DNA from: Chroococcidiopsidaceae cyanobacterium CP_BM_RX_35
Lineage (GTDB): Bacteria; Cyanobacteriota; Cyanobacteriia; Cyanobacteriales; Chroococcidiopsidaceae
Length of the DNA: 12,177 bases
NCBI GenBank assembly: GCA_019242465.1
Contig: JAFAVL010000136.1
Location: forward strand, 1-12,177
Direction of reading: 5' to 3'
Shown here: piece by piece, positions 1-8,622 of the stretch
How positions within the stretch are numbered: position 1 is the first letter of the stretch
How the letters are laid out: each line of letters opens with the position of its first letter
Program-made: the position numbers and the translations under genes
Notes under the pieces: model-generated
Seen by the model: the letters and a program-made list of their open reading frames with translations, nothing else
What the model was told of the DNA's origin: nothing
Databases searched by the model: none

Positions 1-1227
1 CAAATTACTCGTGGTCCGTATCTGCAGCAAGGTACTGAGTCCAGCATCATCATCCGTTGGGCTACTGACGCTCCTGTACAAGGTAGGGTTTGGTACGGAA
101 CAGAACCAGAAAGACTTGCTTCAACTCTGGCGGAGACAATAACGACCAGTGATCATCAGGTTAAGCTCTGTGGTCTGATGCCAGACCAAAAGTATTACTA
201 CTCGATTGGAACCAGCGCCGGAGTTCTAGTAGGCAGGACTGAAGATTGTTTCTTTGTCACTGCACCATCAGTAGACCTTGCGTCTGAACTCGTTCGTCCG
301 CTGCGGATTTGGGTTGTAGGAGATGCCGGACGTGGGAACGACATAGCTGCACTTGTTCGGGACGGCTACCTGAAATTTACTGGCTCCCGCCATACAGATC
401 TCTGGCTCATGCTTGGGGACAATGCTTATGAGACTGGCACCTTTGAGGAGTATCAGCAAGGAGTCTTTAATATGTATCCCGCACTCCTACAGCGTAGTGT
501 GCTTTGGACTGCCATTGGCAATCATGACGCCGGGAATGCCAGTTCTCTTGACCAGACAGGACCGTATTATGAGCTTTTCACTCCTCCAACTTGTGGGGAA
601 GCAGGCGGTGTCCCATCTGGCACGGCTGCTTATTACTCATTTGACTATGGCAACATCCACTTTATCTGTCTGGATTCTTATGGCAGCGATCGCTCCCCCA
701 CTGGTCCAATGTTCACCTGGCTGGCACGCGATGCTGCTACCTCTAGTAAGGACTGGCAGATCGCTTTTTGGCACCACCCTCCCTATACCAAAGGGTCACA
801 CGATTCTGATATCGAGACCGAGCTAATTGAGATGAGAGAGCGGGCAATTCCTATTTTGGAAGACGCAGGCGTAGATCTTGTATTGGGTGGTCACAGTCAT
901 GCTTATGAGCGCTCGTACCTAATTGACGGACATTATGGCACCTCAGACACCTTTACTGTAGACATGAAAAAGGATGGAGGGAGTGGGTGGGAGTCCGAGT
1001 CAGGACCGTATCAAAAACGCCATCTAGCCTCACATGCGGGAACAGTGTATATCGTTGCCGGCACCTCTGGGCTAGCAGACAGAGTGTCTCCGCATCCTGC
1101 AATGTACACATCACTTAGTATTCCAGGCTCCCTCGTGCTTGATGTACAAGGGAAAAGGCTTGACGTGAAATTCATTGACGAGCGTGGAGACGTAAAGGAT
1201 GACTTTACTTTGGAGAAAACGACTTGA
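1..1227 (+). CDS. Purple acid phosphatase-type metallophosphoesterase, 5' end outside window
   Basis: The frame is open from base 1 to the TGA at 1225-1227 (408 residues visible), so the start lies upstream; the ATG at 178 is internal. Residues 1-90 look like the fibronectin-like N-terminal domain of purple acid phosphatases (ITRGPYLQQG near the edge, then a beta-rich stretch ending YYYSIG). The rest is the calcineurin-like catalytic domain with all the family's metal ligands visible: GDAG (D108), GDNAY (D140, Y143), GNHD (N174), HHPPY (H258) and GGHSHAYER (H298, H300). The family hydrolyses phosphate esters at a dinuclear metal centre (Fe with Fe, Zn or Mn). A secreted or periplasmic site is usual for the family, but the signal-peptide region is not in the window. 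It converges on the response regulator with 10 bp between stops. A HIP1 octamer lies inside at 686-693. The family call is firm; the substrate is unknown. Confidence 0.93.
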   Translation, partial: QITRGPYLQQGTESSIIIRWATDAPVQGRVWYGTEPERLASTLAETITTSDHQVKLCGLMPDQKYYYSIGTSAGVLVGRTEDCFFVTAPSVDLASELVRPLRIWVVGDAGRGNDIAALVRDGYLKFTGSRHTDLWLMLGDNAYETGTFEEYQQGVFNMYPALLQRSVLWTAIGNHDAGNASSLDQTGPYYELFTPPTCGEAGGVPSGTAAYYSFDYGNIHFICLDSYGSDRSPTGPMFTWLARDAATSSKDWQIAFWHHPPYTKGSHDSDIETELIEMRERAIPILEDAGVDLVLGGHSHAYERSYLIDGHYGTSDTFTVDMKKDGGSGWESESGPYQKRHLASHAGTVYIVAGTSGLADRVSPHPAMYTSLSIPGSLVLDVQGKRLDVKFIDERGDVKDDFTLEKTT

Positions 1228-2710
1228 CTACGGCGTTTTACCTTTCGGGCAGTAGGTCAGGGGAAATCAATTTTTTTTGCAGGGCTACCACGACTGCTTG
1301 AGTGCGATCGCGTGCTTCTAGCTTGTGCAAAATCGTATGAACATGCACTTTCACAGTACCGAGGGTAATGTAGAGATATTCAGCAATCTCCTGATTAGTT
1401 TTGTGAGCTGCCAGTAGCGCCAGAATTTCTTGTTCCCGTTTTGTTAAGGGATTGGGGACTTGAGCTACCGCTTCTAGGGAGTCAGCAGCGCGATCGCCCT
1501 CAAAAGCAGTGCGAATTTCTGTTGTTGCCAATGAGTCCCACCAGGAAGCTCCAGCGGTAACAGAGCGGAGGGCTAGGATGAGAGTTTCGGCAGCAACTCC
1601 CTTTAGACAGTAACCCTGCGCCCCAGCTGTAATCAGTCGCACAATCACAGCCTTTTGGGAATGAGAAGTCAGGGCTAGAACGGGAAGATTTGGATGTTGC
1701 TGCTTGATTCGGCGACAGGCTTCAATTCCGCCTAGCCCTGGCAGTCCCACATCCAACAGCACAATATCGAGAGGGCAGCGGTTTGCCATATCTACTGCTG
1801 TCTCGCCATCTTCTGCTTCGGCGGCAATTTCCAGTCCTGTCTCTTGCTGCAACCGCATATGGAGCCCTAAGCGGAACAGCTCATCATCTTCAACTAGTAG
1901 AATTTTTATCGCGGCTGGTGACATCTTACTTTGGTGCAAGCGGCTGCTGGAAGGCAGGTAGTCGGAACCCGAAGAGGGCTCCACCAGAAGCACGGTCCTC
2001 TGCCCAAATTATACCGCCATGAGCCTCAATGATTTGGCGAGTTAGATATAGTCCCAGTCCAAAACCTTTTGCCTGACGGGTACTGTCCCCCTGATAAAAC
2101 CGCTCAAACAATCGAGGCAGTTCCTCGGCAGTAATGCCTAATCCGGTATCTAAGACTTTGACAACCTGGTAGGAAGCTTGGGAGTCCAGCACAACCTCAA
2201 CCTGACTGCCCCGCACCGAATGGTTGATGGCATTGGTAATTAAGTTAGTGAAGACTCGCCGCAGTTGAAAAGCATCTCCCTCGACCCACGATGACTTCCG
2301 AAAATCAGAGTCTCCATAGCCCAGACGGATCTGAATTTGGCGGGCTGAGGCTAAATCGGTCAGAGTATCTAGAGCTTCCTCCGCCACCACAACTAAATCT
2401 ACAGGTTTTAACTGGAGTTCCAGTCCCCTGGTATCGTTCCGGTACACGTCCAGCAAGGTTTCCACTAGTTGCAGGCTATTTCTGTGGCTGCGTGCCATTG
2501 TTGCCAATACCCTTTGTTGGGCTGATGTGACTGCACCAAACTTTTCTTGCTGAAACGCTTTCAGAGTTTCAATTGCTCCTAATAGAGGAGTCTTTAAATC
2601 GTGAGTCAGGGTGGAGGTAAAATCCTCGCGGATGCTGGCTAACTGCTCTTGTGCATGTAACTTCGCCTGCTGTTGGGCAATTTTTTGAGCATAAACGCGA
2701 TTGCGATCGC
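686..2710. repeat. HIP1 octamers GCGATCGC (dispersed)
   Basis: Perfect copies occur at 686-693, 1304-1311, 1490-1497 and 2703-2710, with one more at 5844-5851. HIP1 is greatly over-represented in many cyanobacterial genomes and supports the assignment to that phylum. None is found from 5852 to 12177. Confidence 0.9.
1238..1924 (-). CDS. NarL/FixJ-family response regulator (receiver plus LuxR-type DNA-binding domain)
   Basis: A 228-aa DNA-binding response regulator. The receiver domain (about residues 5-122) has the acidic pair D13/D14, phospho-acceptor D58 in DIVLLDVGLPG, T86 and K108 (GYCLKG). The C-terminal helix-turn-helix (about 160-225) carries the LuxR pattern PLTKREQEILALLA...NQEIAEYLYITLGTVKVHVHTIL. 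I chose the ATG at 1922-1924 because the family begins directly at MSPAAIKILLVEDD and the kinase stop (1926-1928) is one base upstream. The longer frame to 1993 would add 23 unrelated residues overlapping the kinase. The Shine-Dalgarno sequence is weak (AAAGTAAG), which fits translational coupling to the kinase. Its partner is almost certainly the kinase just upstream; target genes are unknown. Phosphorylation at D58 by the kinase is inferred from the family. Confidence 0.95.
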   Translation of the reverse strand: MSPAAIKILLVEDDELFRLGLHMRLQQETGLEIAAEAEDGETAVDMANRCPLDIVLLDVGLPGLGGIEACRRIKQQHPNLPVLALTSHSQKAVIVRLITAGAQGYCLKGVAAETLILALRSVTAGASWWDSLATTEIRTAFEGDRAADSLEAVAQVPNPLTKREQEILALLAAHKTNQEIAEYLYITLGTVKVHVHTILHKLEARDRTQAVVVALQKKLISPDLLPER

Positions 2711-3038
2711 TCAAAACCCCTGTTACCATTAGCGCCAGGATAGCGATTAATCGATTGGCAAGCGTTGAAGCACTAGCTTCATGCCCACCAGGGAGCCACA
2801 GATCCAGCATTGTTGATACTGCTGCAACTAGGGTAATCATCAAAGTTGCTTTTCGATTCAACCGGGCGTTGGAGAGCAGGATTGGTCCAACGTAGAGATA
2901 GCCAAACACATAGTTAGGTGGTGTTGAAAACTCCAGCACCAGAACAATCGCACAAAGCCCAACGATTAGCCAGAACGTACTGAAGTGAATCGTTTTGGAA
3001 GGTGAAACAGCTTTGAAGGGTAGTAACTGGAGCAACAT
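1926..3038 (-). CDS. Membrane-bound sensor histidine kinase
   Basis: A 370-aa sensor kinase. The N-terminal 115 residues hold several hydrophobic segments (about 20-36, 43-56, 65-81 and 94-110), so it is probably a multi-spanning membrane protein with little periplasmic sequence. A short coiled linker (115-138) leads to the dimerisation and phosphotransfer box, TLTHDLKTP, with phospho-acceptor H146. The HATPase_c domain has the N box NLITNAINHS (N265, N269), G1 DTGLG (297-301), F box LFERF (310-314) and G2 GFGLGL (325-330). No PAS, GAF, HAMP or Usp/KdpD domain is seen, so the signal may be sensed within the membrane segments. It is followed after one base by its response regulator. No clear Shine-Dalgarno precedes the ATG. 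It runs in the same direction as the RiPP genes upstream but is separated from them by 205 bp with its own candidate promoter, so it is probably a distinct unit. Confidence 0.95.
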   Translation of the reverse strand: MLLQLLPFKAVSPSKTIHFSTFWLIVGLCAIVLVLEFSTPPNYVFGYLYVGPILLSNARLNRKATLMITLVAAVSTMLDLWLPGGHEASASTLANRLIAILALMVTGVLSDRNRVYAQKIAQQQAKLHAQEQLASIREDFTSTLTHDLKTPLLGAIETLKAFQQEKFGAVTSAQQRVLATMARSHRNSLQLVETLLDVYRNDTRGLELQLKPVDLVVVAEEALDTLTDLASARQIQIRLGYGDSDFRKSSWVEGDAFQLRRVFTNLITNAINHSVRGSQVEVVLDSQASYQVVKVLDTGLGITAEELPRLFERFYQGDSTRQAKGFGLGLYLTRQIIEAHGGIIWAEDRASGGALFGFRLPAFQQPLAPK

Positions 3039-3140
3039 TTTACTGATGGAGAATACTTAAACCTTTGTTTAAAAACTTACTGAAATGAAACGCCTCGCTC
3101 TCCTGCTTAGGGACCACGCACCTCACGCAAGCACAGGTCA

Positions 3141-3169
3141 GTAATAAAAAAGTTTGGAATTTTCCTCAA
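3141..3169 (-). promoter_or_regulatory. Candidate sigma70-type promoter of the two-component operon
   Basis: Read on the minus strand, TTGAGG (3164-3169) lies 17 bp from TATTAC (3141-3146); each hexamer matches the consensus at four of six bases. The implied leader is about 95 nt before the kinase ATG at 3038. Downstream of it, the plus-strand hexamer CACGCA occurs at 3115-3120 and again at 3124-3129, a direct repeat at 9-bp spacing that could be an operator. Both calls are by eye only. Confidence 0.3.
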
Positions 3170-3243
3170 CAAAAATAAGCGAAGAATTTATGGCTACATA
3201 AAATATTCTGCCTCCCGTGCTTACTATGCAATGTTTTATTTTG

Positions 3244-4695
3244 TCACCAAAGTTGCCAGTTTTTGCATCCCTTTTTTTGCCAAGCCTGTCTCAAGACTTT
3301 TGTGGCAATATTCAGTTGGAATAGCGCTATGGGAGACTTGACCATGTGGTATATTTCGATCATTGTCCGATTAATTTCCGGACAGCCCATTGACAGCAAC
3401 ATCACCTGTTTCACGTATTGCCGTAGCAACTGACTAATCTTATTTGGCTTCCTGGCTTTGTCAATTGAATCTTCATTCGTCAACCAGGCGCAATCGCGTC
3501 TTGTGGCACTCAGCCAGAGAACTTTCAAACTGCGAGCCAATTGTTTTTGAAAGTATTGACTAAAACCGATCGGAGCGGTTCGAGATTGCCTCCATCGTCG
3601 ATGCAGACACCGATCTAGGACTAAGGCACTAAGAGCGGCAGCCGTCATTCCCTGACCATAGTAGGGATTGAAAGCAAAGACGGCATCTCCTAACGCCACT
3701 ATTCCTGCTGGGAGTTTCGAGAGTTGTTCGTAATGATGCCAGCGATTTTCTGTGCGGCGATAGCTGTAGACAGGAGAAAGGGGTTTGGCATCTTTCACGG
3801 CTTCGTAGAGCATGGGACTACAAAGCGTTCGAGCAAATTCTAGAAACCCAATCTCATCAGTAGGTGGATAATCTTGACTAAAACCATAAAGACTTAGCCC
3901 CCAGCGGTTATCTTCCACCGGATAAAGCACGCCGCAGCGCCTTCCGTGGGGAGGCTTGGGCAAAACCAACAGCATCTTCCAGTTTGCTTGCCAATGGACA
4001 GGACGCTCGTACCAGCGAGTCGTGTAACCGAAGCCAGCGTTAATTACAGTTTCCGCAGGAGTTGCATAGCCTAATTCTGCCAACCATTTGGGTAAACAGG
4101 AATTACGACCGCTAGCATCGACAATTAGATCGGCTGTTAATTCTCCTAATAATAGAGAATCGTTGCAATCGCGCAATTGCACCCCAGTGACTCTAGATTG
4201 ACTCTCGTCTGTTAGCAGTTTCTTTACCTGAGTAGCTGCTAAAAATTGCAGGCGATTCCCCTCCTGCGGGGACGCGGCGCAATCGCTGTCGGCTAACCGA
4301 TGACGTATGGACCATTCCAGCAGATTGCGACTGCACACTGAGCTGATTAAATCTGAAGGAGATCTCGGTGCTGTGCCCATCGAACTGACAGAGAGAACAT
4401 CGGCGCTCCAATCAACAGCAATTGCGCCAGCAGCAATTAATTCAGCCTCTAAACCAGGAAACAACTGCTCCAGAATTCTTTGACCCCGAACTAGAAGGGC
4501 ATGAGACTGAACCGCTTGAGGCACTCCCGGACGTGGTTGCGGTTGCTCTGGGAGGGAATCGCGTTCAACTACGGTGACATACTCAAAATGGTTCAGTAAA
4601 ACCCTGGCTGCTAACAACCCAGCAATGCCGCTACCAATGACTAGGGCATGAGTCCCATTGCTGATCGCTTGTTGTCGTTTTTGAAACTTAGACAT
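3244..4695 (-). CDS. FAD-dependent monooxygenase-like oxidoreductase, RiPP tailoring candidate
   Basis: A 483-aa flavoprotein of the p-hydroxybenzoate hydroxylase/geranylgeranyl reductase-like superfamily. Visible are the FAD Rossmann motif GSGIAG (21-26) with ribose-binding E44 after the second strand, the DASGR motif (193-197), and the GD motif in ALGDAVFAFNPYYGQGM (334-350). The stretch GVPQAVQSHALLVRGQRILE (57-76) is like FAD monooxygenases acting on small or carrier-bound secondary metabolites. The family oxidises, epoxidises or hydroxylates with NAD(P)H and O2, or reduces double bonds; which applies here cannot be told. The longer frame to 4821 overlaps the upstream dehydrogenase. I chose the ATG at 4693-4695, 28 nt after that gene's stop, preceded by a GAGAG ribosome site. 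It is last in the inferred RiPP operon, so its most likely substrate is the modified peptide (inference). No transmembrane segment is evident. Confidence 0.85.
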   Translation of the reverse strand: MSKFQKRQQAISNGTHALVIGSGIAGLLAARVLLNHFEYVTVVERDSLPEQPQPRPGVPQAVQSHALLVRGQRILEQLFPGLEAELIAAGAIAVDWSADVLSVSSMGTAPRSPSDLISSVCSRNLLEWSIRHRLADSDCAASPQEGNRLQFLAATQVKKLLTDESQSRVTGVQLRDCNDSLLLGELTADLIVDASGRNSCLPKWLAELGYATPAETVINAGFGYTTRWYERPVHWQANWKMLLVLPKPPHGRRCGVLYPVEDNRWGLSLYGFSQDYPPTDEIGFLEFARTLCSPMLYEAVKDAKPLSPVYSYRRTENRWHHYEQLSKLPAGIVALGDAVFAFNPYYGQGMTAAALSALVLDRCLHRRWRQSRTAPIGFSQYFQKQLARSLKVLWLSATRRDCAWLTNEDSIDKARKPNKISQLLRQYVKQVMLLSMGCPEINRTMIEIYHMVKSPIALFQLNIATKVLRQAWQKKGCKNWQLW

Positions 4696-4723
4696 TGTTG
4701 CTGCTCTCAATTGTTCGTTAACG

Positions 4724-6142
4724 CTAAGCTTGTGGCTGACTGCCCAGAGCAAACTCTCCGACAGAGGTTTCGGCGTAGTAGTTAAACCCTGTCGCTTTGG
4801 TAAATAAATCGGAGTTGCCACCCCCCAGACCGCAAGGAGCTAATTCCATGGCTGTTGCTACTAGGTACATCGTCTGATAGAGAACCCCAACGTGTTTGAG
4901 CATCAGGGCGTAAGCCATCGATTCATACTTCCAAGCCAGCCGTTGAAACCGGGCAGCAATAACGATCAGAACTTGAGGCAGACCTTGTTGCCCCATCGAT
5001 CTCCCAGCATCGTTGAGTAGCGCCTCTACAGTTTCTGTTCTGTTAGAAATCCGACACAGTTGATGGGATAAGGGATTATAGTGATACAAGCCAGAAGCAA
5101 TGCCCTGACAATTGTTGACTACGGGATAGAGTTCCAATTCGTAAAGCGCCCCGCCACTGGGATAGGGACGGTGGGCGATTTCTCCGCGATCGGTTTGGAG
5201 CAGGTGTTTGACTCTAGCGCAGCGATAGAGAAACTCTCCTAATTGTTGGGCAGTGATGGGAGTTTCCCCGTATTCTCGAATTGACTTTCTCGTTTCTAAA
5301 ACCTGAGTAAAAGAAGCATCCGTGGTTTTGAGCATTTCCAGATTGGGGCGATATAGCTCAATTACCTTCTCTGACATTCGAGGTTTGACCGCAGGCAGTG
5401 GCTCAGTTTTACCTAAGAAACGGTAAGTGCCGCCAAAAGGATTAGCGTGCCTTCCCATGCGACTGCAAGTATGAAAGAGAAGGTCGTGAAATTCCCATTG
5501 AGCGAGGGTGACATTGGCTTGTTCTGGGATGGTGCCGTCTTCACTGATTTCAGAAAGCATTTGGACACTTAAAAGTAGACTGACAAACTGCTTCGCCGTC
5601 TCTAAGGAGATCCCCAGAACTTTAGTTACTAGTTCGCTACAACTGTGCGGTCTGGCTAGCTGACTAAATAAAGCTGCACCTTGCCAATTTAGTAACAAAA
5701 CTTGGGTTTGAGATAGCGGTGACTCCAGCACCAGTTGCCCTTCAACTTGATGGCAATAGGCAAAGCGAGAGAGGACGTATTTGGATTCGACCGCTACTTC
5801 AGTGTAAGGAAATTGATAATCCGAGGTGATGGGGATAGCAATGGCGATCGCTTCCCCTGCCGCTAAGACTGAATGACAAAGCCAGCCAAAGTTAGAGAAC
5901 TTTTGTAAGTAAGCATAAAATCTCAGGGCGAGAAAATCCCCATCGTCCTGCTGCACCATTTGGCTAAGTTCTATCAAGGTTGCACCACCATCTGCTAGCG
6001 TTTTCAGCGCCGTCTTCAATCCCGACTGCGCCTGCTTAAATGTCATAGAGTGCTTTGGCGATTGGAGAACAAGTCGCTCCGTTGCTTCTGGTTCAAAGAG
6101 GGAAATGTCTTTTTTAAAAGATAGGAGAAATTGCTGTGGCAT
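4724..6142 (-). CDS. SagB/ThcOx-type azoline dehydrogenase (FMN nitroreductase fold)
   Basis: A 472-aa protein whose C-terminal half (about 275-470) is a SagB-type nitroreductase-fold dehydrogenase. It shows ETRKSIREYG (283-292, FMN phosphate contacts), RPYPSGGALYELELYP (325-340), the KY pair K405/Y406 in AWKYESMAYAL, and GLGGGN (438-443). In azole-forming RiPP systems these enzymes oxidise azolines to azoles using FMN, and a Lys-Tyr pair has been shown to matter in a Bacillus homologue. The N-terminal 250 residues include a winged-helix-like region (about 135-200: LLNWQGAALFSQL...LLLSVQMLSE), like the N-terminal part of the cyanobactin oxidase ThcOx, possibly for peptide binding. The ATG at 6142 has an AAGGGA ribosome site. 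It lies 64 bp after the YcaO gene, the expected partner. A HIP1 octamer lies at 5844-5851. Confidence 0.9.
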   Translation of the reverse strand: MPQQFLLSFKKDISLFEPEATERLVLQSPKHSMTFKQAQSGLKTALKTLADGGATLIELSQMVQQDDGDFLALRFYAYLQKFSNFGWLCHSVLAAGEAIAIAIPITSDYQFPYTEVAVESKYVLSRFAYCHQVEGQLVLESPLSQTQVLLLNWQGAALFSQLARPHSCSELVTKVLGISLETAKQFVSLLLSVQMLSEISEDGTIPEQANVTLAQWEFHDLLFHTCSRMGRHANPFGGTYRFLGKTEPLPAVKPRMSEKVIELYRPNLEMLKTTDASFTQVLETRKSIREYGETPITAQQLGEFLYRCARVKHLLQTDRGEIAHRPYPSGGALYELELYPVVNNCQGIASGLYHYNPLSHQLCRISNRTETVEALLNDAGRSMGQQGLPQVLIVIAARFQRLAWKYESMAYALMLKHVGVLYQTMYLVATAMELAPCGLGGGNSDLFTKATGFNYYAETSVGEFALGSQPQA

Positions 6143-6206
6143 ATATTTCCCTTAAGTTTCAAGTTGTGTTTTTGGAGCGATAAAAGCAATCCAAAATCGA
6201 TCGGAT

Positions 6207-8438
6207 TTAGAAAAACATCGGTATCGGGTTGAGTTGTTCTTCTATCAGCGGTGCTGACAACCAACCCATTTTCACAGGCACCTCATACAGTCGCCCCGGA
6301 GCAAATCGACTCCAAAAGTGGCGCATCCCAGGAACAATGACCTTGACCACGTTCAAACCGATATCGGGGCGGGTTTGGTCGAGAACGAAAGTTTCCATGC
6401 CTTGTGCGGCAGCAATCTCTACGCAGGTGAGTACATCTTGCCGCAGATCGTTGTGACTGTACTTTGGGTAATCAGAATAAACTTTCAAAGGAGCGTGGCA
6501 ATCGCCAACTAGGTAAGGCTGATTCTCTAGAGTGGCTTCCTTGAGCCAGTACTCCCAATCTGGATCGTCGGGCTTGCTCAAGCCATTATTGAGATCGATG
6601 CCCAATGTCTGGTTCATCTCAGTGACTGCCCTCAGCATGGCAACTTTCGCGTCGAAATGACAACCAAACCCTAAAAGGATTTCCTCTGTTACTCCTTGAG
6701 TACGTCGAGAAATCGCAGCAAAGCAGGGAATATTTAGGTCGCTAGTGATATCTAACACCCAGAGGTCGCGGTGCTGAGTTTGGTAATAGTCTTTCAGGGC
6801 TAGCAGATACGGCTGATCAAAACTGTCTAAATCCACAGCGGGTCGTTGAATCCGGTTGTACCACCACAACGCCACGCAGTCTCGTTCGACCAACTCCATA
6901 AACCCTTGGAGAATCGCCTCTTCTAAGGTATTACCTGCTGCGTTGCCGTTGGAATTTCCGCGACAGAAGCGATGGTCATCGGGCAGCGGATAGTTATAGT
7001 AACAGTAAGCAGTCGGTAAATACTTGAACTGTTGGTAAGTCAGCGACCAAACAGGCGTCCACTCAATTTCTTTCTCCTCGTCAAAAGGTTTGGGCACCCA
7101 GGCAAAGCTGCCATGCTGCGCGTTCCATGCTTGGCGATTTTGGTATTGGTTGGCGCTAAAGAGCATACAGGTATTAGGGTGAATGGCTGCTGATTCCAGT
7201 TGGACATAGGTGCCTTTAATGCGGATTTCATCGCCTGTGAAAATGCCGGAATACCGTTCAATCGCTTCACAAAGACCGCTAGCTTTGGATTGCTGGTCGG
7301 TTTTTCCCTTGCCAGCACTCTTGTGACGTAAACTGCGGCGCAGACCAGCTAAACTGTCTAGTTTTCCTCCACTCGGGTGAACGGCACTGTAAACATGAAT
7401 CAGCTCGCTTTCTGTCTCCAATTTTGGTAGAGTGCTGACTACTCCTGTAATCGGGCTGATATGATGAGAGTATTTCTTGAGAGTCTGCTCTGGAGTGAAA
7501 CAGCGATAACCGCCGTCCGCAGTGAATAGCTTCTTCTGACTTTCAAGTACTATTGGTTTGGGTTTGTAATACTCAAAAGTGGCTTTTTCGCCACAAGCAG
7601 GACATTGCGGGCGTTTAACTAAAACATGGTGCTGCATGGACAGTGAGGCTAGATCCAAGGTCAGCACCCTATCTTCTAGCTGTTCGTTTTTTCCTTGAGC
7701 TATCCATTTGGCAACTTCCGCTGCTGCCAAATTCAAGCCGATCTGGAAGTGGGTTGGTAAAATCGACCGAGAGGTGGGAAAGGGAGCTGCAATTCCTTTT
7801 TGCCGCCCGACGGCAGTTTCGACTTCACGGTTGCCCCGCAAGCGTTGAGAGAGGCACTGCCAACAACCCGTCTGACCGGGAACAAAGATTGGTCCAACCC
7901 AGATCGTTGCGCCGACTGGTTTGACCAACATCCAAGGTTTTTGGGTGCGCAAGGCTTGGGAGTTAAATTCATCTAGGCTCGGTTGTAGGTAGTCATCGGT
8001 TAGCACAACGGTGAAGTTTCCCTCGTTGCTAAACTGGATGTTCAGCGATTCTAAGGTAGAGATAAACGGTTTTGTCTTCATCGCACCGAAGGCAGTTACA
8101 GAAACCCTGGTGTCTTGCAGATTACTAATGGCGACTCTAGGGTCTACGCCTTGCAAACTCCAGAAAGCAGCTAGCTCATTCGGTATGTCCGCAGTTTCGC
8201 TGAGGTAGCCTTGACTTTCGAGACTTGTTAAAGCATGGTAAACTCCAAAAAGCGATGTATGTTCTTTTAGCTGCTCGACAATTTCATCAATGGTGTGCTG
8301 ACCATTCAGCAAGGGAGCTAACAAGACGTAGAGGCGACCACTTAGAGCAAAATGTCCCTGTTCGCTCATAAGATAAACGGTACTGGATTCTACGACTTCA
8401 ACGTGGAAATGAGGCTTAAACTGGGGTTTTTTGAACAT
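6207..8438 (-). CDS. Fused E1-like/YcaO peptide cyclodehydratase (TOMM C-D fusion)
   Basis: A 743-aa protein. Residues 1-95 look like the winged-helix RiPP recognition element that binds the leader. Residues about 100-290 are the E1/ThiF-like "C protein" part, with the zinc-binding Cys pairs CWQC (192/195) and CPAC (279/282). The YcaO domain follows: an ATP-binding region with SAGKG (374-378), LCEAIERYSG (389-398), GNSNGNAAG (494-502) and LEEAILQGFMELVERD (505-520), then VIVPGMRHF (701-709). YcaO enzymes of this kind use ATP to phosphorylate the backbone amide and cyclise Cys/Ser/Thr to azolines. Cyanobactin PatD/TruD has a comparable fusion. The C-terminus ends NPIPMFF, not a clean PxPxP. 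The ATG at 8438 is preferred; an in-frame GTG at 8444 is possible, and neither has a good ribosome site. The frame closes at 8472-8474, so no start lies further upstream. I see no clear promoter or gene in the gap (8439-8622) to the toroid gene. Confidence 0.92.
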   Translation of the reverse strand: MFKKPQFKPHFHVEVVESSTVYLMSEQGHFALSGRLYVLLAPLLNGQHTIDEIVEQLKEHTSLFGVYHALTSLESQGYLSETADIPNELAAFWSLQGVDPRVAISNLQDTRVSVTAFGAMKTKPFISTLESLNIQFSNEGNFTVVLTDDYLQPSLDEFNSQALRTQKPWMLVKPVGATIWVGPIFVPGQTGCWQCLSQRLRGNREVETAVGRQKGIAAPFPTSRSILPTHFQIGLNLAAAEVAKWIAQGKNEQLEDRVLTLDLASLSMQHHVLVKRPQCPACGEKATFEYYKPKPIVLESQKKLFTADGGYRCFTPEQTLKKYSHHISPITGVVSTLPKLETESELIHVYSAVHPSGGKLDSLAGLRRSLRHKSAGKGKTDQQSKASGLCEAIERYSGIFTGDEIRIKGTYVQLESAAIHPNTCMLFSANQYQNRQAWNAQHGSFAWVPKPFDEEKEIEWTPVWSLTYQQFKYLPTAYCYYNYPLPDDHRFCRGNSNGNAAGNTLEEAILQGFMELVERDCVALWWYNRIQRPAVDLDSFDQPYLLALKDYYQTQHRDLWVLDITSDLNIPCFAAISRRTQGVTEEILLGFGCHFDAKVAMLRAVTEMNQTLGIDLNNGLSKPDDPDWEYWLKEATLENQPYLVGDCHAPLKVYSDYPKYSHNDLRQDVLTCVEIAAAQGMETFVLDQTRPDIGLNVVKVIVPGMRHFWSRFAPGRLYEVPVKMGWLSAPLIEEQLNPIPMFF

Positions 8439-8622
8439 AATCACATCTTGACTAAAACTGACTGAATTGATTTAAACAGGTACAAGGAGCAAGAAAGTGA
8501 TGTTATTTAGGACACAACATCCTACCGTAATATTGCCACTGTGAACTCAAAACTCTTGTCTAAATTCAGGGGTGGGTTACACGCTTGACTCTCAAACACC
8601 CGATTGATTTAAGCTTTTGCAG

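Noticed and set aside
413..826. Plus-strand 137-codon frame inside the phosphatase gene
   Set aside because: Shadow of the phosphatase, whose metal-binding motifs lie in the other frame.
1926..3038. Possibility that the histidine kinase is KdpD of the nearby kdp genes
   Set aside because: It lacks the N-terminal KdpD/Usp sensor domains, is far shorter than full KdpD, and its regulator is NarL-type, not the OmpR-type KdpE.
4696..4821. N-terminal extension of the FAD enzyme overlapping the dehydrogenase gene
   Set aside because: The added 42 residues read through the end of another gene in a shifted frame and precede the conserved start of the FAD domain; the internal ATG has a ribosome site.
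7040..7318. Minus-strand 92-codon frame inside the YcaO gene
   Set aside because: Shadow frame. The YcaO motifs run uninterrupted across this stretch in the main frame.
8439..8622. Possible terminator or extra precursor between the toroid and YcaO genes
   Set aside because: Only weak pairing (GGGTG/CACCC with a long loop, no T tract) and no small frame with a start and a ribosome site.
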